DNA of 64,000 nt from Pelagibacterium sediminicola (lineage in GTDB: Bacteria > Pseudomonadota > Alphaproteobacteria > Rhizobiales > Devosiaceae), in assembly GCF_003390885.1 (NCBI RefSeq), contig NZ_QMEL01000003.1, forward strand, positions 392,861 to 456,860, written 5' to 3'. A program made the position numbers and the translations under genes. How positions within the stretch are numbered: position 1 is the first letter of the stretch; each line of letters opens with the position of its first letter. The notes under the pieces were generated by a model. That model was not told the origin of the DNA, searched no databases, and was given only the letters and a program-made list of their open reading frames with translations. Positions 34,972 to 45,174 of the stretch are shown piece by piece.

Positions 34972-35750
34972 TACCATTCTCCTTTGAAGCGTGCCGGGCG
35001 CTTTTCGGTGAAGGCGGCAACCCCCTCACGCATGTCGCCCGTCTTTGCGGCGAGAATCGAGCCCAGCGCTTCCACCGCCGAGCCATCGTCTTCCCCGGCC
35101 GCTATGCCGATCATCAGTTTTGTGATTTCGAGAGCCGCCGGGCCGCGTTCAGCGATCGCGCCGGCATAGTCGCGGGCTGCGGCGAGCGCCTCGCCCTTTT
35201 CGACAACGCGATCGACCAGCCCCAGGGCAAGCGCCTCATCGGGCGTAAACATCTCGCCACCCAGCACCATGCGGCGCACCACCTGCGTACCGAAGCGGCG
35301 GACCAGCCGCTGGGTGCCCGACCACCCCGGAACCATGCCCAGCGAGGTCTCGGGCAGGCCGATCCTGATGCCCTGTTCAGCGATACGGATATCGGCGGCG
35401 CCCGCCAGTTCCAGTCCGCCACCCAGCGCATGGCCATTGAGGGCCGCGATCACTGGCACGCGCAAACCGGCAAGGCGCGAAAAGACCCGATGGCCCATGC
35501 GGACCCATTGATGGCCGAACTCCTGGGGCTCCATCGTTCCCCACGCCTTGATGTCGCCGCCCGCCGAAAACGCCTTGCCGCTGCCGGTGACGATGGCGGC
35601 GCGCACCGACCCATCCGCCTCGATCCGGTCGCACGCGGCATCGAGCGCCACGAGCATATCGATATCGAAGGCGTTGAGCTTGTCCGGCCGGTTGACCGTG
35701 ATGGTCGCGACAGCGCCCTCGATCGTCGTTTCGATGCGCGGGTCAGCCAT
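34971..35750 (-). CDS. Enoyl-CoA hydratase/isomerase family protein
   Basis: A 259-residue crotonase-fold enzyme. Both catalytic glutamates of true hydratases are present, E114 (GGGLELAGAAD) and E134 (GLPETSLGMVPG), 20 residues apart. The oxyanion-hole segments FSAGGDI and GHALGGG are intact. The start is the ATG at 35750 (MADPRIE), overlapping the CoA-transferase stop by eight bases; the frame upstream of it is spurious. With a CoA-transferase before it, it should hydrate a 2-enoyl-CoA in a short catabolic route. Confidence 0.9.
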   Translation of the reverse strand: MADPRIETTIEGAVATITVNRPDKLNAFDIDMLVALDAACDRIEADGSVRAAIVTGSGKAFSAGGDIKAWGTMEPQEFGHQWVRMGHRVFSRLAGLRVPVIAALNGHALGGGLELAGAADIRIAEQGIRIGLPETSLGMVPGWSGTQRLVRRFGTQVVRRMVLGGEMFTPDEALALGLVDRVVEKGEALAAARDYAGAIAERGPAALEITKLMIGIAAGEDDGSAVEALGSILAAKTGDMREGVAAFTEKRPARFKGEW

Positions 35751-37344
35751 TGACCACCCTCCGCGGCTTTTGCGGGAGCTTGAGGCCGAAGGGCCCGGCG
35801 CCGAACAGGGCGGCGTCCATCTGCTTGAGATCATCGGCAACGGTCAGGGGGAATTCCGCCTGATCGAGAATACCGGTCTGGAGGTCCACGCCCGGCGCGA
35901 TCTCGGTCACGACGATCCCTTGCGGGCGCAGGGCCATCACGCAGCGTTCGGTGACATAGGTTATGTCCTGTCCTTGCCTGACGGCGCGCGGACCGGAGAA
36001 GGTGACGTGCTCGACCTTGTCCACCAGTTTCTTGACCTTGCCTTCCTTCTCGATGCGCAGCTTTCCATCCTCGACGGCAAGTTTGGCCCCGGCATTGAAC
36101 ATGCCCGAAAAGACGATTTTTCGCGCGCGCGAGGTGATATCGACAAACCCGCCCGCACCCGCGGTAACGTGAGGCCGGAAGCTCAATTGGGAGACGTTGA
36201 CCGACCCGGTCCTGTCGATCTCCAGGAACGAAAGCAGGGACGCGTCGAAGCCTGCTCCCTGGAAATAGATGAACTGTTGCGGCGAGGGGACGTAGGCGTC
36301 CGCATTGGCTGCGCAGCCGAAGGCGAAGTCGAGCAGCGGCATGCCGCCGACCGGGCCCTGTTCGATCACCCAGGTGACCGCGCCATCGAGCCCTTCTTCA
36401 AGAAGGATGCGCGGCACGTTGGCGGAAATGCCGAACCCAAGGTTGACCGCCGATCCGGCTTCGAGTTCCTGCGCGACGCGGCGCGCGATGACCTTCTGGA
36501 TGTTGAATTCAGCCAGACGGAAGCTGTCGAGCGGGCGGAAGATCTCGCCCGAAATGGCCGGGTCGTACGATGTCTGCGTGGTCTGCTTCTGGTCGGGATC
36601 GACCACGACATAATCGACCAGAACGCCCGGCACGCGCACATCGTGGGGTTTGAGGCTGCCATTGGCCGTCACGCGCTTGACCTGGGCGATGACGATGCCG
36701 CCATTGTTGCGCACGGCCAGCGCCTGTTCGTAGCCGCCGAGATAGGCGCCCTCGTGTTCATAGGTGAGGTTGCCGTTTTCATCGGCGGTCGTGGCGCGGA
36801 TGATGGCGACCTGCGGGACGATGTTCTTGAAATAGAGCCATTCCTCGCCCTCGAACGTCACCTTCTTCACCACCGGGTCGGCGGCGGCTGCCTCGTTCAT
36901 CGCGCAGCCCTGCTGGTCGGGATCGACGAACGTTTCGAGCCCCACCTTGGTGAGCACCCCCGGGCGCTTGGCAGCAGCTTCCCGGTGCATGTCGAACAGG
37001 ATGCCCGATGGAATGTTGTAGGCGGCGATCTCGTTCTTGCCCACCATCTGCCAGATCAGCGGCGGCTCCGCCGATGAGGGGCCGGAAGGAAAGGAACCGG
37101 CGACGATGGTCTTGAGCAGACCCGGCCGCGCAATATGGTCGATGCCCTTGATGCCGCTCATGTCGCCCGCCGCGATGGGATGCAGCGTCGTGAGGTTCTT
37201 GGGCTGGCCCGTCGCTTCAAACCGCTCGCCGATCGCCTTGAGCATGGCATCGGGGCAGCCAAGGCCGCTCGACGAGGACACGGTGACGATCGTTCCATCC
37301 GGAATGAGGCCAGCGGCCTCGGCGAGTGAAATCTGCTTGCTCAT
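35743..37344 (-). CDS. Acyl-CoA:acetate/3-ketoacid CoA-transferase (YdiF/propionate CoA-transferase type)
   Basis: A 533-residue family I CoA-transferase with the alpha and beta parts fused, as in E. coli YdiF. The glutamate that forms the CoA thioester is E328 (VIEQGPVGG). Conserved landmarks include NNGGIVIAQVKR, LVDYVVVDPDQ and the C-terminal ITEIAPGVDL-like segment. It activates a short-chain organic acid by taking CoA from acetyl-CoA or a similar donor. It lies between the Gfo/Idh gene and the hydratase gene with tight spacing. Confidence 0.9.
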   Translation of the reverse strand: MSKQISLAEAAGLIPDGTIVTVSSSSGLGCPDAMLKAIGERFEATGQPKNLTTLHPIAAGDMSGIKGIDHIARPGLLKTIVAGSFPSGPSSAEPPLIWQMVGKNEIAAYNIPSGILFDMHREAAAKRPGVLTKVGLETFVDPDQQGCAMNEAAAADPVVKKVTFEGEEWLYFKNIVPQVAIIRATTADENGNLTYEHEGAYLGGYEQALAVRNNGGIVIAQVKRVTANGSLKPHDVRVPGVLVDYVVVDPDQKQTTQTSYDPAISGEIFRPLDSFRLAEFNIQKVIARRVAQELEAGSAVNLGFGISANVPRILLEEGLDGAVTWVIEQGPVGGMPLLDFAFGCAANADAYVPSPQQFIYFQGAGFDASLLSFLEIDRTGSVNVSQLSFRPHVTAGAGGFVDITSRARKIVFSGMFNAGAKLAVEDGKLRIEKEGKVKKLVDKVEHVTFSGPRAVRQGQDITYVTERCVMALRPQGIVVTEIAPGVDLQTGILDQAEFPLTVADDLKQMDAALFGAGPFGLKLPQKPRRVVNG

Positions 37345-37350
37345 CGGAGC

Positions 37351-38388
<1,038 letters not shown>

Positions 38389-38430
38389 TCAATCCTCCCA
38401 AGGAGGTCCGTTCATTGGCCGAAACGTTAT

Positions 38431-38444
38431 TTGGAACGTTCCAA
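38431..38444. promoter_or_regulatory. LacI-type operator upstream of the Gfo/CoA-transferase operon
   Basis: TTGGAACGTTCCAA is a perfect 14-base palindrome with a central CG. It shares the GAACGTTCC core with the operator at 24433-24450 and lies 85 bases upstream of the Gfo/Idh start. The LacI protein encoded at 26526-27572 is the natural candidate to bind both. Confidence 0.65.
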
Positions 38445-38534
38445 TATGTCAACAGGCAGATTGCCGAGAAATTTGGTCACCAGAAACCGCTGTGGAAATT
38501 TCCGCACACGCTGATCGCCCCCGCCTCCCAATTC

Positions 38535-38563
38535 TTGACATTTTTATATCTAAGATATATCTT
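38535..38563 (+). promoter_or_regulatory. Promoter of the padR gene with overlapping operator
   Basis: TTGACA at 38535-38540 is a perfect -35 box. Seventeen bases on, TATCTT serves as -10. The perfect 12-base palindrome AAGATATATCTT (38552-38563) covers the -10, and an overlapping TATATCT-A-AGATATA repeat lies at 38545-38559. PadR proteins often repress their own promoters through AT-rich dyads of this kind, so autoregulation is likely. Confidence 0.65.
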
Positions 38564-38591
38564 GACTGTAACGATCACTGGAGCCCTTCAC

Positions 38592-39143
38592 ATGACACAC
38601 CATACTTGTCACGCACATCATCATCGAAGCCGCGAGGGTGCCGAGCGGCTGCGCGGGCTGGCTGGTGGCGGGCGCTCGCGGCGCGGCAAGCTGTTCGATT
38701 CCGGGCAGTTCCAGCTCATATTGCTGGGCCTGATCGGGGACGGGGAACGGCACGGATATGAACTGATGCGGGAGATCGAAGAGCGCACGCGCGGCATCTA
38801 TACGCCCAGCCCCGGCGTCGTTTATCCCACCCTGACCCTGCTGGTCGATATGGGCCTGATCGAGGAAACGGCGGCCAGCGGCACCCGCAAAACGTTCCGG
38901 ATCACGGACGAGGGACGCACGCTGCTCGAAGAGCGCTCCGGCCAGGTCGAGATGCTGCAAACGCGGCTCGACGCCATCGGCAACAAGGCGGGCCGGGCCG
39001 ACAGCGCGCCAACGCGGCGGGCCATGGCCAATCTGCGCCACGTGCTCATGGACCGGCTGTCAAAACCCGGAACGACCGACAAGCACATGCTCGAGGCGGC
39101 GCGCATGATCGATGAAGTGGCCGGCAACATCGAGCGCATGTAG
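38592..39143 (+). CDS. PadR family regulator with His-rich N-terminus (YqjI-like)
   Basis: A 183-residue transcriptional regulator. A winged-helix PadR domain spans about residues 35-110 (GQFQLILLGLIGDGERHGYEL, then YTPSPGVVYPTLTLL), followed by a helical dimerisation tail. The N-terminus MTHHTCHAHHHR is rich in histidine, as in the nickel- and iron-responsive repressor YqjI of E. coli, and may bind metal. The ATG at 38592 has GGAG eight bases upstream; the open frame upstream includes the promoter and is not coding. No metal-transport or ferric-reductase gene is adjacent, so its targets are unknown apart from itself. Confidence 0.88.
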   Translation: MTHHTCHAHHHRSREGAERLRGLAGGGRSRRGKLFDSGQFQLILLGLIGDGERHGYELMREIEERTRGIYTPSPGVVYPTLTLLVDMGLIEETAASGTRKTFRITDEGRTLLEERSGQVEMLQTRLDAIGNKAGRADSAPTRRAMANLRHVLMDRLSKPGTTDKHMLEAARMIDEVAGNIERM

Positions 39144-39162
39144 CGGCGACCGAGCCTTCTAG

Positions 39163-40455
39163 TCAGATGATGCCGCCCGATCCGCCCGACACCGCCGGGC
39201 GTTCACGCGCGACCCTGGCGCGGTAACCGGACGCACGATAGGCGGCGACCGGATCGATGGCGGCGCCCTCGCGCCGGCGCGCTTCGGCCAGAATCGGGTC
39301 CACATCGGTGCGGAACGCCTTCTTGAGCGTCTGGGCGGCCATCAGCGCATCATTGCCGTCCTGATAACCCCTCAGCGCTTCACGGTCGACCAGCAGCGCC
39401 TGAGCGTAGGCGCGCTGCACCTCCATGGCGCTCTGCATGAGGCTCTCGATGGGGTCGGTGACGTTATGGCTCTGGTCCAGCATGTGCGCGGGATCGAAAT
39501 CCTTCGCGTCGCGCATTTCCGCATCGACCAGTTCGTTGAAGACGAGGAACAGGCGGAACGGATCGATCGCGCCCGTGTCGAGATCGTCATCACCATATTT
39601 GGAGTCGTTGAAATGGAAACCGCCGAGCTTTCCGAACTGGATGAGCCGCGCGACGATCATCTCGATATTGACGTTGGGCGCGTGGTGGCCGAGGTCGACG
39701 AGGCAGAACGCCTGCGGGCCAAGCTCCTTTGCGATGAGATAGTTGGTGCCCCAGTCCTGCACGACCGTTGAATAGAAGGCCGGCTCATACATCTTGTGCT
39801 CGGAAAAGATGCGCCAGTCGGATGGCAGGGCTTTGACCACTTCACGCATCGATTCAAGATAGCGCTCGAACTGGGTGGTGAAATTGGTCTGTCCGGGAAA
39901 GTTCGAGCCATCCCCGATCCACACGGTCAGCGCTTTCGAGCCGATGGCCTTGCCGATTTCGATGCACTCGATGTTGTGCTCGATGGCCTGCCTGCGCGTT
40001 GCCGGATCGGCATGGGTGAGCGAGCCGAACTTGTAGGAATGGACCTGCCCGGCTGCGTCCGAGAAGGTGTTGGAATTCATCGCATCGAAACCGAGACCGA
40101 GTTCATCGGCCTTCCCGCGCAGCGCTTTGGGGTCGGCCTTGTCCCAGGGAATGTGGAGCGAGACATTGGGGGTCGCACCGGTCAACCGGTGGATAACGGC
40201 ACAGTCCTCGAGCTTGTCAAAAATGTCGCGCGGCTCGCCCTCACCGGGGAAACGGGCAAAGCGTGTACCACCGGTGCCGACGCCCCAGGAGGGGATGGCG
40301 ACACCGTAACCGGAGACCTTTTCGACGATTTTCTCGATCTCGACCCCGCGCCGGTCGAGATTCTCGCCCAGCGATTCAAAATCGGACCGCAAGCCTTTGT
40401 CCAAACGCTCGTTTTGCACCCCGACATGCTCGGCTGAAATGCCTCTTTCCGTCAT
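39163..40455 (-). CDS. rhaI: L-rhamnose isomerase (Pseudomonas stutzeri/rhizobial type)
   Basis: A 430-residue TIM-barrel isomerase converting L-rhamnose to L-rhamnulose. Metal and substrate ligands are visible in FSEHKMYEPAFYS, LVDLGHHAPNVNIE and FHFNDSKYGDDDLD. A GGGAGG ribosome site lies six bases before the ATG. The gene is downstream of rhaD on the same strand, with a 185-base gap containing an intergenic repeat element. Confidence 0.93.
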   Translation of the reverse strand: MTERGISAEHVGVQNERLDKGLRSDFESLGENLDRRGVEIEKIVEKVSGYGVAIPSWGVGTGGTRFARFPGEGEPRDIFDKLEDCAVIHRLTGATPNVSLHIPWDKADPKALRGKADELGLGFDAMNSNTFSDAAGQVHSYKFGSLTHADPATRRQAIEHNIECIEIGKAIGSKALTVWIGDGSNFPGQTNFTTQFERYLESMREVVKALPSDWRIFSEHKMYEPAFYSTVVQDWGTNYLIAKELGPQAFCLVDLGHHAPNVNIEMIVARLIQFGKLGGFHFNDSKYGDDDLDTGAIDPFRLFLVFNELVDAEMRDAKDFDPAHMLDQSHNVTDPIESLMQSAMEVQRAYAQALLVDREALRGYQDGNDALMAAQTLKKAFRTDVDPILAEARRREGAAIDPVAAYRASGYRARVARERPAVSGGSGGII

Positions 40456-40489
40456 ACCGACCCTCCCTCTATCTTCAACTTCCCACCGT

Positions 40490-40592
40490 TGTCATTCCGG
40501 CATTTATTGCCGGAATCCAGCGCGATATTTCCTCAACATCAGTGCGTGCGGCCAGCATAGACTGGACCCCGGGAATAAATCCCGGAGTGACA
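40490..40592. repeat. 103-bp intergenic palindromic repeat (MITE-like)
   Basis: Two 31-base arms, 40490-40520 and 40562-40592, form an imperfect inverted repeat (26 of 31 positions match), starting TGTCA at both outer ends. Each arm is itself a hairpin: CCGGCATTTATTGCCGG on the left, CCGGGAATAAATCCCGG on the right. The 41-base centre is unique sequence. Elements of this GTCATTCC...CCAG form are dispersed in many alphaproteobacterial genomes. No other copy is in this window. Confidence 0.75.
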
Positions 40593-40640
40593 TTGGAGGG
40601 GGGGGGCTGGATGCGAAAGCAAGCCGGTTTTTCCCCTGCC

Positions 40641-42734
40641 TTACCGCGTAAAACTCTGTGCGTTGCCCGCATCGACATTGACGATGTTGCCGGTCGATTT
40701 GGCCGACATCTCGGAGGCAAAGAAATAGATGGCCTCGGCGATATCTTCGGGCAGCACCGAACGCTTGAGCATCGAGCGCTGGCGGTAGTGTTCCTCAAGC
40801 TCGTCCGTGGCCATGTTATAGGCGGCTGCGCGCTGTTCCTTCCACTCCCCGGACCAAATTTTGCTGCCGCGCAGCACGGCATCCGGGTTGACCACGTTGA
40901 CGCGGATCTGTTCGGCGGCGCCTTCGAGCGCGAGACAGCGGGCGAGGTGGATTTCGGCGGCCTTGGCGGTGCAATAGGCCGAGGCGTTGGGCGACGCGGC
41001 AAGCCCATTCTTGGACGCAACGAACACGACATTGCCGCCGATCTTCTGGGTGCGGAACAGCTTGAACGCTTCGCGGCTGACGAGGAAATAGCCCGTCGCG
41101 AGAATATCCATGTTCCTGTTCCAGAGCGCAAGCGTCGTTTCCTCGATGGGCGCGGAAGACGCAAGCCCGGCGTTGGAAACGAGAATGTCGAGCCCGCCGA
41201 ATTCGGTCGCGGCTTCGGCAAAGCTGGCGATGACGGCGGATTCATCGGTGACGTCGGTGCGGGTCGAGCGGACGACATCCTTGCCGAAAGCGCCCGCCAG
41301 TTCGGCGTTGGCCTCGGCAAGAGCCGTCTCGTCAATATCGGCGAGGATAACGCAGGCGCCTTCCTCTAAAAGCCTTGCCGCCGTCGCCTTGCCGATGCCC
41401 CCTGCCCCGCCGGTGACCAGCGCGACGCGCCCGGCAAGCGATTTTGCCTTTGGCATGCGCTGGAGCTTTGCTTCCTCAAGCTGCCAGTATTCGATGTCGA
41501 AGGCTTCCTGCTCGTCCAGCCCGCGATAGGTCGAAACGGCGGATGCGCCGCGCATGACGTTGATGGCGTTGATATAGAACTCGGCGGAAATGCGGGCGGT
41601 GGCCTTGTCCTTGGCAAAAGTCAGCATCCCGACGCCCGGAACGAGATAGACCACCGCATTGGGGTCGCGCATGGCGGGGGAGTTGTCGCGCTTGCAGCGC
41701 TCATAATAGGCCGCGTAGCCCTCGCGATAATCGGCGATCGCCTTTTCGAGTCCGGCGAGGGTCGCGTCGACATCGCCATCAAACGGCACGACCAGAGGCG
41801 CGATCTTGGTGCGCAGGAAATGGTCGGGGCAAGACGTGCCGAGAGGGGCGAGCGTATCGAGTGCGCTGGAATTGACGAAATCGAGCACCGCCTGGCTGTC
41901 GTCGAAATGGCCGACCTTGTGGCTGTCTCTGGAGATATGGCCGCGAATGACCGGCATCAGGCGCGCAGCGATGGCGCGGCGCTCGTTTGCGGGCAACGCG
42001 TCCACCCTTGGACCATCGAACGGAGGCTTGCCGGCTGTTTTTTCCTCGAGCCAGGCGATCGCCTTGTTGATGGTGGCGATGGTGGTCTCGTAGCAGGATT
42101 TCGGCGTATCACCCCAGGTGAACAGGCCGTGGCTTTCGAGGATCACGCCCTTGGCCTGAGGGTTCTCCATACAGAACTTTTCGAGCCATAGCCCAAGCTC
42201 GAAGCCGGGCCGCTTCCATGGGAGCCAGCCGATTTCATCCCCGAATATTTCCCCGGTCAGCGTCTTGCTGTCCGCACTCGCCGCAATGGCGATGATCGCG
42301 TCCGGGTGCATGTGATCCACGAACGGATGCGGCACGAACGCATGGAGCGGGGTATCGATGGACGCAGCGCGCGGATTGAGGTCGAAGGTGCAGTGCGGCA
42401 GGTAGCCGACCATCTCGTCTTCATGCTCGATACCGCGATAAAGACCCTTCAAAGCCCGCAGCTTGTCCATATAAAGGGTGGCAAAACCGTCGCGCCTGAT
42501 CGAACCGACGTCGCCACCCGAGCCCTTTACCCACAACACCTCCACATCGGCCCCGGTCAGGGGGTCTTTTTCGGTAATCTTGGAGGAGGTGTTGCCGCCC
42601 CCGTAATTGGTGATGCGCTTGTCCGAGCCGAGCAGATTGGAGCGGTAAACCAGCCGGTCAGCCTCGCTCATTTTCCCCGCCTCAGCGTCGTCCCACAGGT
42701 CTGAAAGGCGCGAGGGCACAGTACCGGCTGACAT
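40641..42734 (-). CDS. rhaD: Bifunctional rhamnulose-1-phosphate aldolase/alcohol dehydrogenase
   Basis: A 697-residue fusion. The N-terminal class II aldolase (about 1-400) has the zinc pair H141/H143 (DHMHPDA) and H202 (LESHGLFTWG). The C-terminal short-chain dehydrogenase (about 430-697) starts at VALVTGGAGGIG (TGGAGGIG 441-448) and has YCTAK as its YxxxK motif. It splits rhamnulose 1-phosphate into dihydroxyacetone phosphate and L-lactaldehyde, and the second half converts the lactaldehyde. The ATG at 42734 has GGGAGG eight bases upstream. It is divergent from the DeoR gene. Confidence 0.93.
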   Translation of the reverse strand: MSAGTVPSRLSDLWDDAEAGKMSEADRLVYRSNLLGSDKRITNYGGGNTSSKITEKDPLTGADVEVLWVKGSGGDVGSIRRDGFATLYMDKLRALKGLYRGIEHEDEMVGYLPHCTFDLNPRAASIDTPLHAFVPHPFVDHMHPDAIIAIAASADSKTLTGEIFGDEIGWLPWKRPGFELGLWLEKFCMENPQAKGVILESHGLFTWGDTPKSCYETTIATINKAIAWLEEKTAGKPPFDGPRVDALPANERRAIAARLMPVIRGHISRDSHKVGHFDDSQAVLDFVNSSALDTLAPLGTSCPDHFLRTKIAPLVVPFDGDVDATLAGLEKAIADYREGYAAYYERCKRDNSPAMRDPNAVVYLVPGVGMLTFAKDKATARISAEFYINAINVMRGASAVSTYRGLDEQEAFDIEYWQLEEAKLQRMPKAKSLAGRVALVTGGAGGIGKATAARLLEEGACVILADIDETALAEANAELAGAFGKDVVRSTRTDVTDESAVIASFAEAATEFGGLDILVSNAGLASSAPIEETTLALWNRNMDILATGYFLVSREAFKLFRTQKIGGNVVFVASKNGLAASPNASAYCTAKAAEIHLARCLALEGAAEQIRVNVVNPDAVLRGSKIWSGEWKEQRAAAYNMATDELEEHYRQRSMLKRSVLPEDIAEAIYFFASEMSAKSTGNIVNVDAGNAQSFTR

Positions 42735-42804
42735 GAAATGGACCTCCCATGGGATCTTTGCGGGACGCGCCCGCAGGCTCAATCATGTGCACCCGCTCAC
42801 ACTA

Positions 42805-42864
42805 CAATGTCAATCACATACGATCATAAACGTGCAAATTTGCGCAAGGATATGATTGACATTG
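42805..42864. promoter_or_regulatory. Divergent rha control region with 12-bp inverted repeats
   Basis: CAATGTCAATCA at 42805-42816 is repeated in inverted form at 42853-42864, centres 48 bases apart. Between them lie two short palindromes, GCAAATTTGC (42834-42843) and the overlapping TTGCGCAA (42840-42847). The region lies between rhaD and the DeoR gene and must contain both promoters. Paired dyads of this kind suit a looping repressor such as the DeoR protein. Confidence 0.55.
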
Positions 42865-42994
42865 ATCGAAACTGGTAGGAAGCATGGTGCCTTGCGTCAA
42901 TCGGTGATAGCAGACAATCGGCCTTCCACCGCTGATTCAGCCATCCGCCGATGATGCTGCACCAATAAAACAAGAGATCCGGGGAGGATTGTCC

Positions 42995-43804
42995 ATGCAC
43001 GAACGCGAACGCCATCGCGTCATTCTCTCGGCGGTGCAATCCCGCCCCGTCGCGACCGTTCAGGAACTGGTCGAACTGACCGAGACCTCGGAAGCAACGA
43101 TACGGCGCGACATCGCTGCACTCCACGTGCAAGGGCGGCTGCGGCGGGTGCGCGGAGGCGCCGAAGCCCTGACGCCGCCGACGCAAGGTGGACTGATCGG
43201 GCGACCCTTCTCAGTCAATGAAACGATCAATGTCGGATTGAAGCGCGCCATCGCGCGCGAGGCCGTGGCTCTGTGCGAGGAAGGGGATTCCATCATCATC
43301 AATGGCGGCACCACGACCTACCAGATGGTGTTCCATCTGACGAACCGGCGCTGCCAGGTGTTCACCAACTCCTTTCCCATCGCCAGCCATTTGCTCACCC
43401 ATTCCAAGAACAGCGTCATTGTTCCCGGCGGCACGATCTATCGTGAGCAGAACATCATCCTCTCACCGTTCGAGAGCGATGTGACGAGGCATTTTTATGC
43501 CCGTCGCATGTTCATGGGCGCGCAGGGCATTGGCCCGCATGGGTTGACGGAAGCCGACCCGCTGCTCATTCAGGCCGAGCAAAAACTGCTCAACCAGGCA
43601 GAAGAACTCGTCATCCTTGCGGATTCCTCGAAATTCCGGCAGCGGTCGAGCCTGATCCTGTGCCGCCTCGATCGAATCCACAAGGTGATCACCGACCGTG
43701 GCATTCGCGACGAAGAGCGCCAGATGCTCGAAGACAGAGAAATCCAGGTGATCATCGCCGAGACGCGGGACGACGCGAAGCAAAGCGCCTCATCGGTCGC
43801 CTGA
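42995..43804 (+). CDS. DeoR family regulator of rhamnose genes
   Basis: A 269-residue repressor. The N-terminal winged helix reads TVQELVELTETSEATIRRDI (residues about 19-40), followed by the DeoR sugar-phosphate sensor domain with its glycine-rich segment INGGTTTYQM. The ATG at 42995 is seven bases after GGGGAGG; a TTG two codons upstream is too close to that site. It is divergent from rhaD and followed by rhaK, matching the RhaR-rhaK arrangement of rhizobia, so a rhamnulose or rhamnulose-phosphate signal is likely. Confidence 0.9.
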   Translation: MHERERHRVILSAVQSRPVATVQELVELTETSEATIRRDIAALHVQGRLRRVRGGAEALTPPTQGGLIGRPFSVNETINVGLKRAIAREAVALCEEGDSIIINGGTTTYQMVFHLTNRRCQVFTNSFPIASHLLTHSKNSVIVPGGTIYREQNIILSPFESDVTRHFYARRMFMGAQGIGPHGLTEADPLLIQAEQKLLNQAEELVILADSSKFRQRSSLILCRLDRIHKVITDRGIRDEERQMLEDREIQVIIAETRDDAKQSASSVA

Positions 43805-43812
43805 ACCAGACA

Positions 43813-45174
43813 ATGCGGTTCGTCGGCGTCATCGATATCGGCAAGACCAACGCAAAATTCGCCGTTGTCGATCGCGAGACAATGGCAGAGGTCGCGGTGC
43901 GCACGACCCCCAACACGGTGGTCGAAGGTCCGCCCTACCCGCACTACGACATCAGGGCGATCCGGAAATTTCTTTATTCGGCGATCCGCGATCTCAACGC
44001 CAGCCATCCTCTTGCCGCCATTTCGATCACGACCCATGGCGCCAGCGCGGCGCTGGTCGATGACCAGGGCCAACTGGCGCTGCCGGTTCTCGACTATGAG
44101 AGCGGCCTACCTGAGATTTTTGCACAGGAGTACGAAGCGGTCCGGCCCGATTTTGCCACCGGTTTCACCCCGCGATTGCCGCAGGGGCTCAATCTGGGGG
44201 CACAGCTTTTCTATCAGGCGCGCGCCTTTCCCGACGCCTTCAGACGCACGCGCTGGATTCTGACCTATCCGCAATACTGGGCCTTCCTGCTGACTGGTAT
44301 TGCCGCGAGCGAATCAACTTCGCTCGGCTGCCACACGGACCTTTGGGATTTTCCTCATTGGTCATGGTCGTCGCTGGTGACATCGCAAGGCTGGCGGGAC
44401 AAGTTTCCCCCGCTGCGCCGGGCGGGAGACAGGCTCGGACCGGTCAAACCGGCTCTTGCCGCCGAACTGGAGCTTGCCGGCGACGTTCCGGTGCTGTGCG
44501 GCATCCACGATTCCAACGCCTCGCTCGTTCCGCATATCGTGGGGCAGGATGGCGCGTTCTCGGTCGTTTCGACGGGGACCTGGGTCATCAGTGCATCGCC
44601 GGGGGCAGGACTCGACAAGCTCGATCCGGCCCGGGACTGCCTTGCCAATATCGATGCGCTGGGCCGCGCTGTGCCTTCCGCGCGCTTCATGGGCGGGAGG
44701 GAATATTCGATGCTCACCCAAGGCATCGAGGCTGCGCCCGATGCGATCGCCGAGCAGAGCATCGCGGCAGGAGAGATCATGCTGCTGCCTTCGGTTGTCC
44801 GGGGGTGCGGCCCCTACCCCGACCGGCAATCGTCATGGACCGTCGATCCGGCCTTGCTTTCCGATACCGAGAGGGTTGCGGCCATATCCTATTATCTTGC
44901 GCTGATGACAGCCGACAGTCTGGCGATGACCAGCGGGCAAGGCCCCGTCATCGTCGAGGGCCCGTTCGCCCGCAATGGCGCCTATTGCCGGATGCTGGCC
45001 GCTGCCTCGGGGCGCGCCGTCGAGATTTCCGCCAGCGCAACCGGGACGAGCATCGGCGCCGCGATGCTGCTGGACTTGGGCGCGGCGGCCCCGCAAGCGC
45101 CGGGCGCCCGTCATGCGCCCGAGCCTGCGCTTGCCGATTACGCGGCGCGCTGGCGCCAAGCGGTCACGTCCTGA
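43813..45174 (+). CDS. rhaK: Rhamnulokinase, FGGY carbohydrate kinase family
   Basis: A 453-residue sugar kinase. It begins [20 protein letters not shown], the ATP-phosphate loop of the FGGY fold, and has a second nucleotide-binding region with VSTGTWVIS. It phosphorylates L-rhamnulose to the 1-phosphate that RhaD cleaves. The ATG is eight bases after the DeoR stop with no clear ribosome site, suggesting translational coupling. In rhizobia RhaK is also needed for rhamnose uptake. Its 3' end overlaps the convergent ABC-2 permease gene by 11 bases. Confidence 0.88.
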   Translation: MRFVGVIDIGKTNAKFAVVDRETMAEVAVRTTPNTVVEGPPYPHYDIRAIRKFLYSAIRDLNASHPLAAISITTHGASAALVDDQGQLALPVLDYESGLPEIFAQEYEAVRPDFATGFTPRLPQGLNLGAQLFYQARAFPDAFRRTRWILTYPQYWAFLLTGIAASESTSLGCHTDLWDFPHWSWSSLVTSQGWRDKFPPLRRAGDRLGPVKPALAAELELAGDVPVLCGIHDSNASLVPHIVGQDGAFSVVSTGTWVISASPGAGLDKLDPARDCLANIDALGRAVPSARFMGGREYSMLTQGIEAAPDAIAEQSIAAGEIMLLPSVVRGCGPYPDRQSSWTVDPALLSDTERVAAISYYLALMTADSLAMTSGQGPVIVEGPFARNGAYCRMLAAASGRAVEISASATGTSIGAAMLLDLGAAAPQAPGARHAPEPALADYAARWRQAVTS

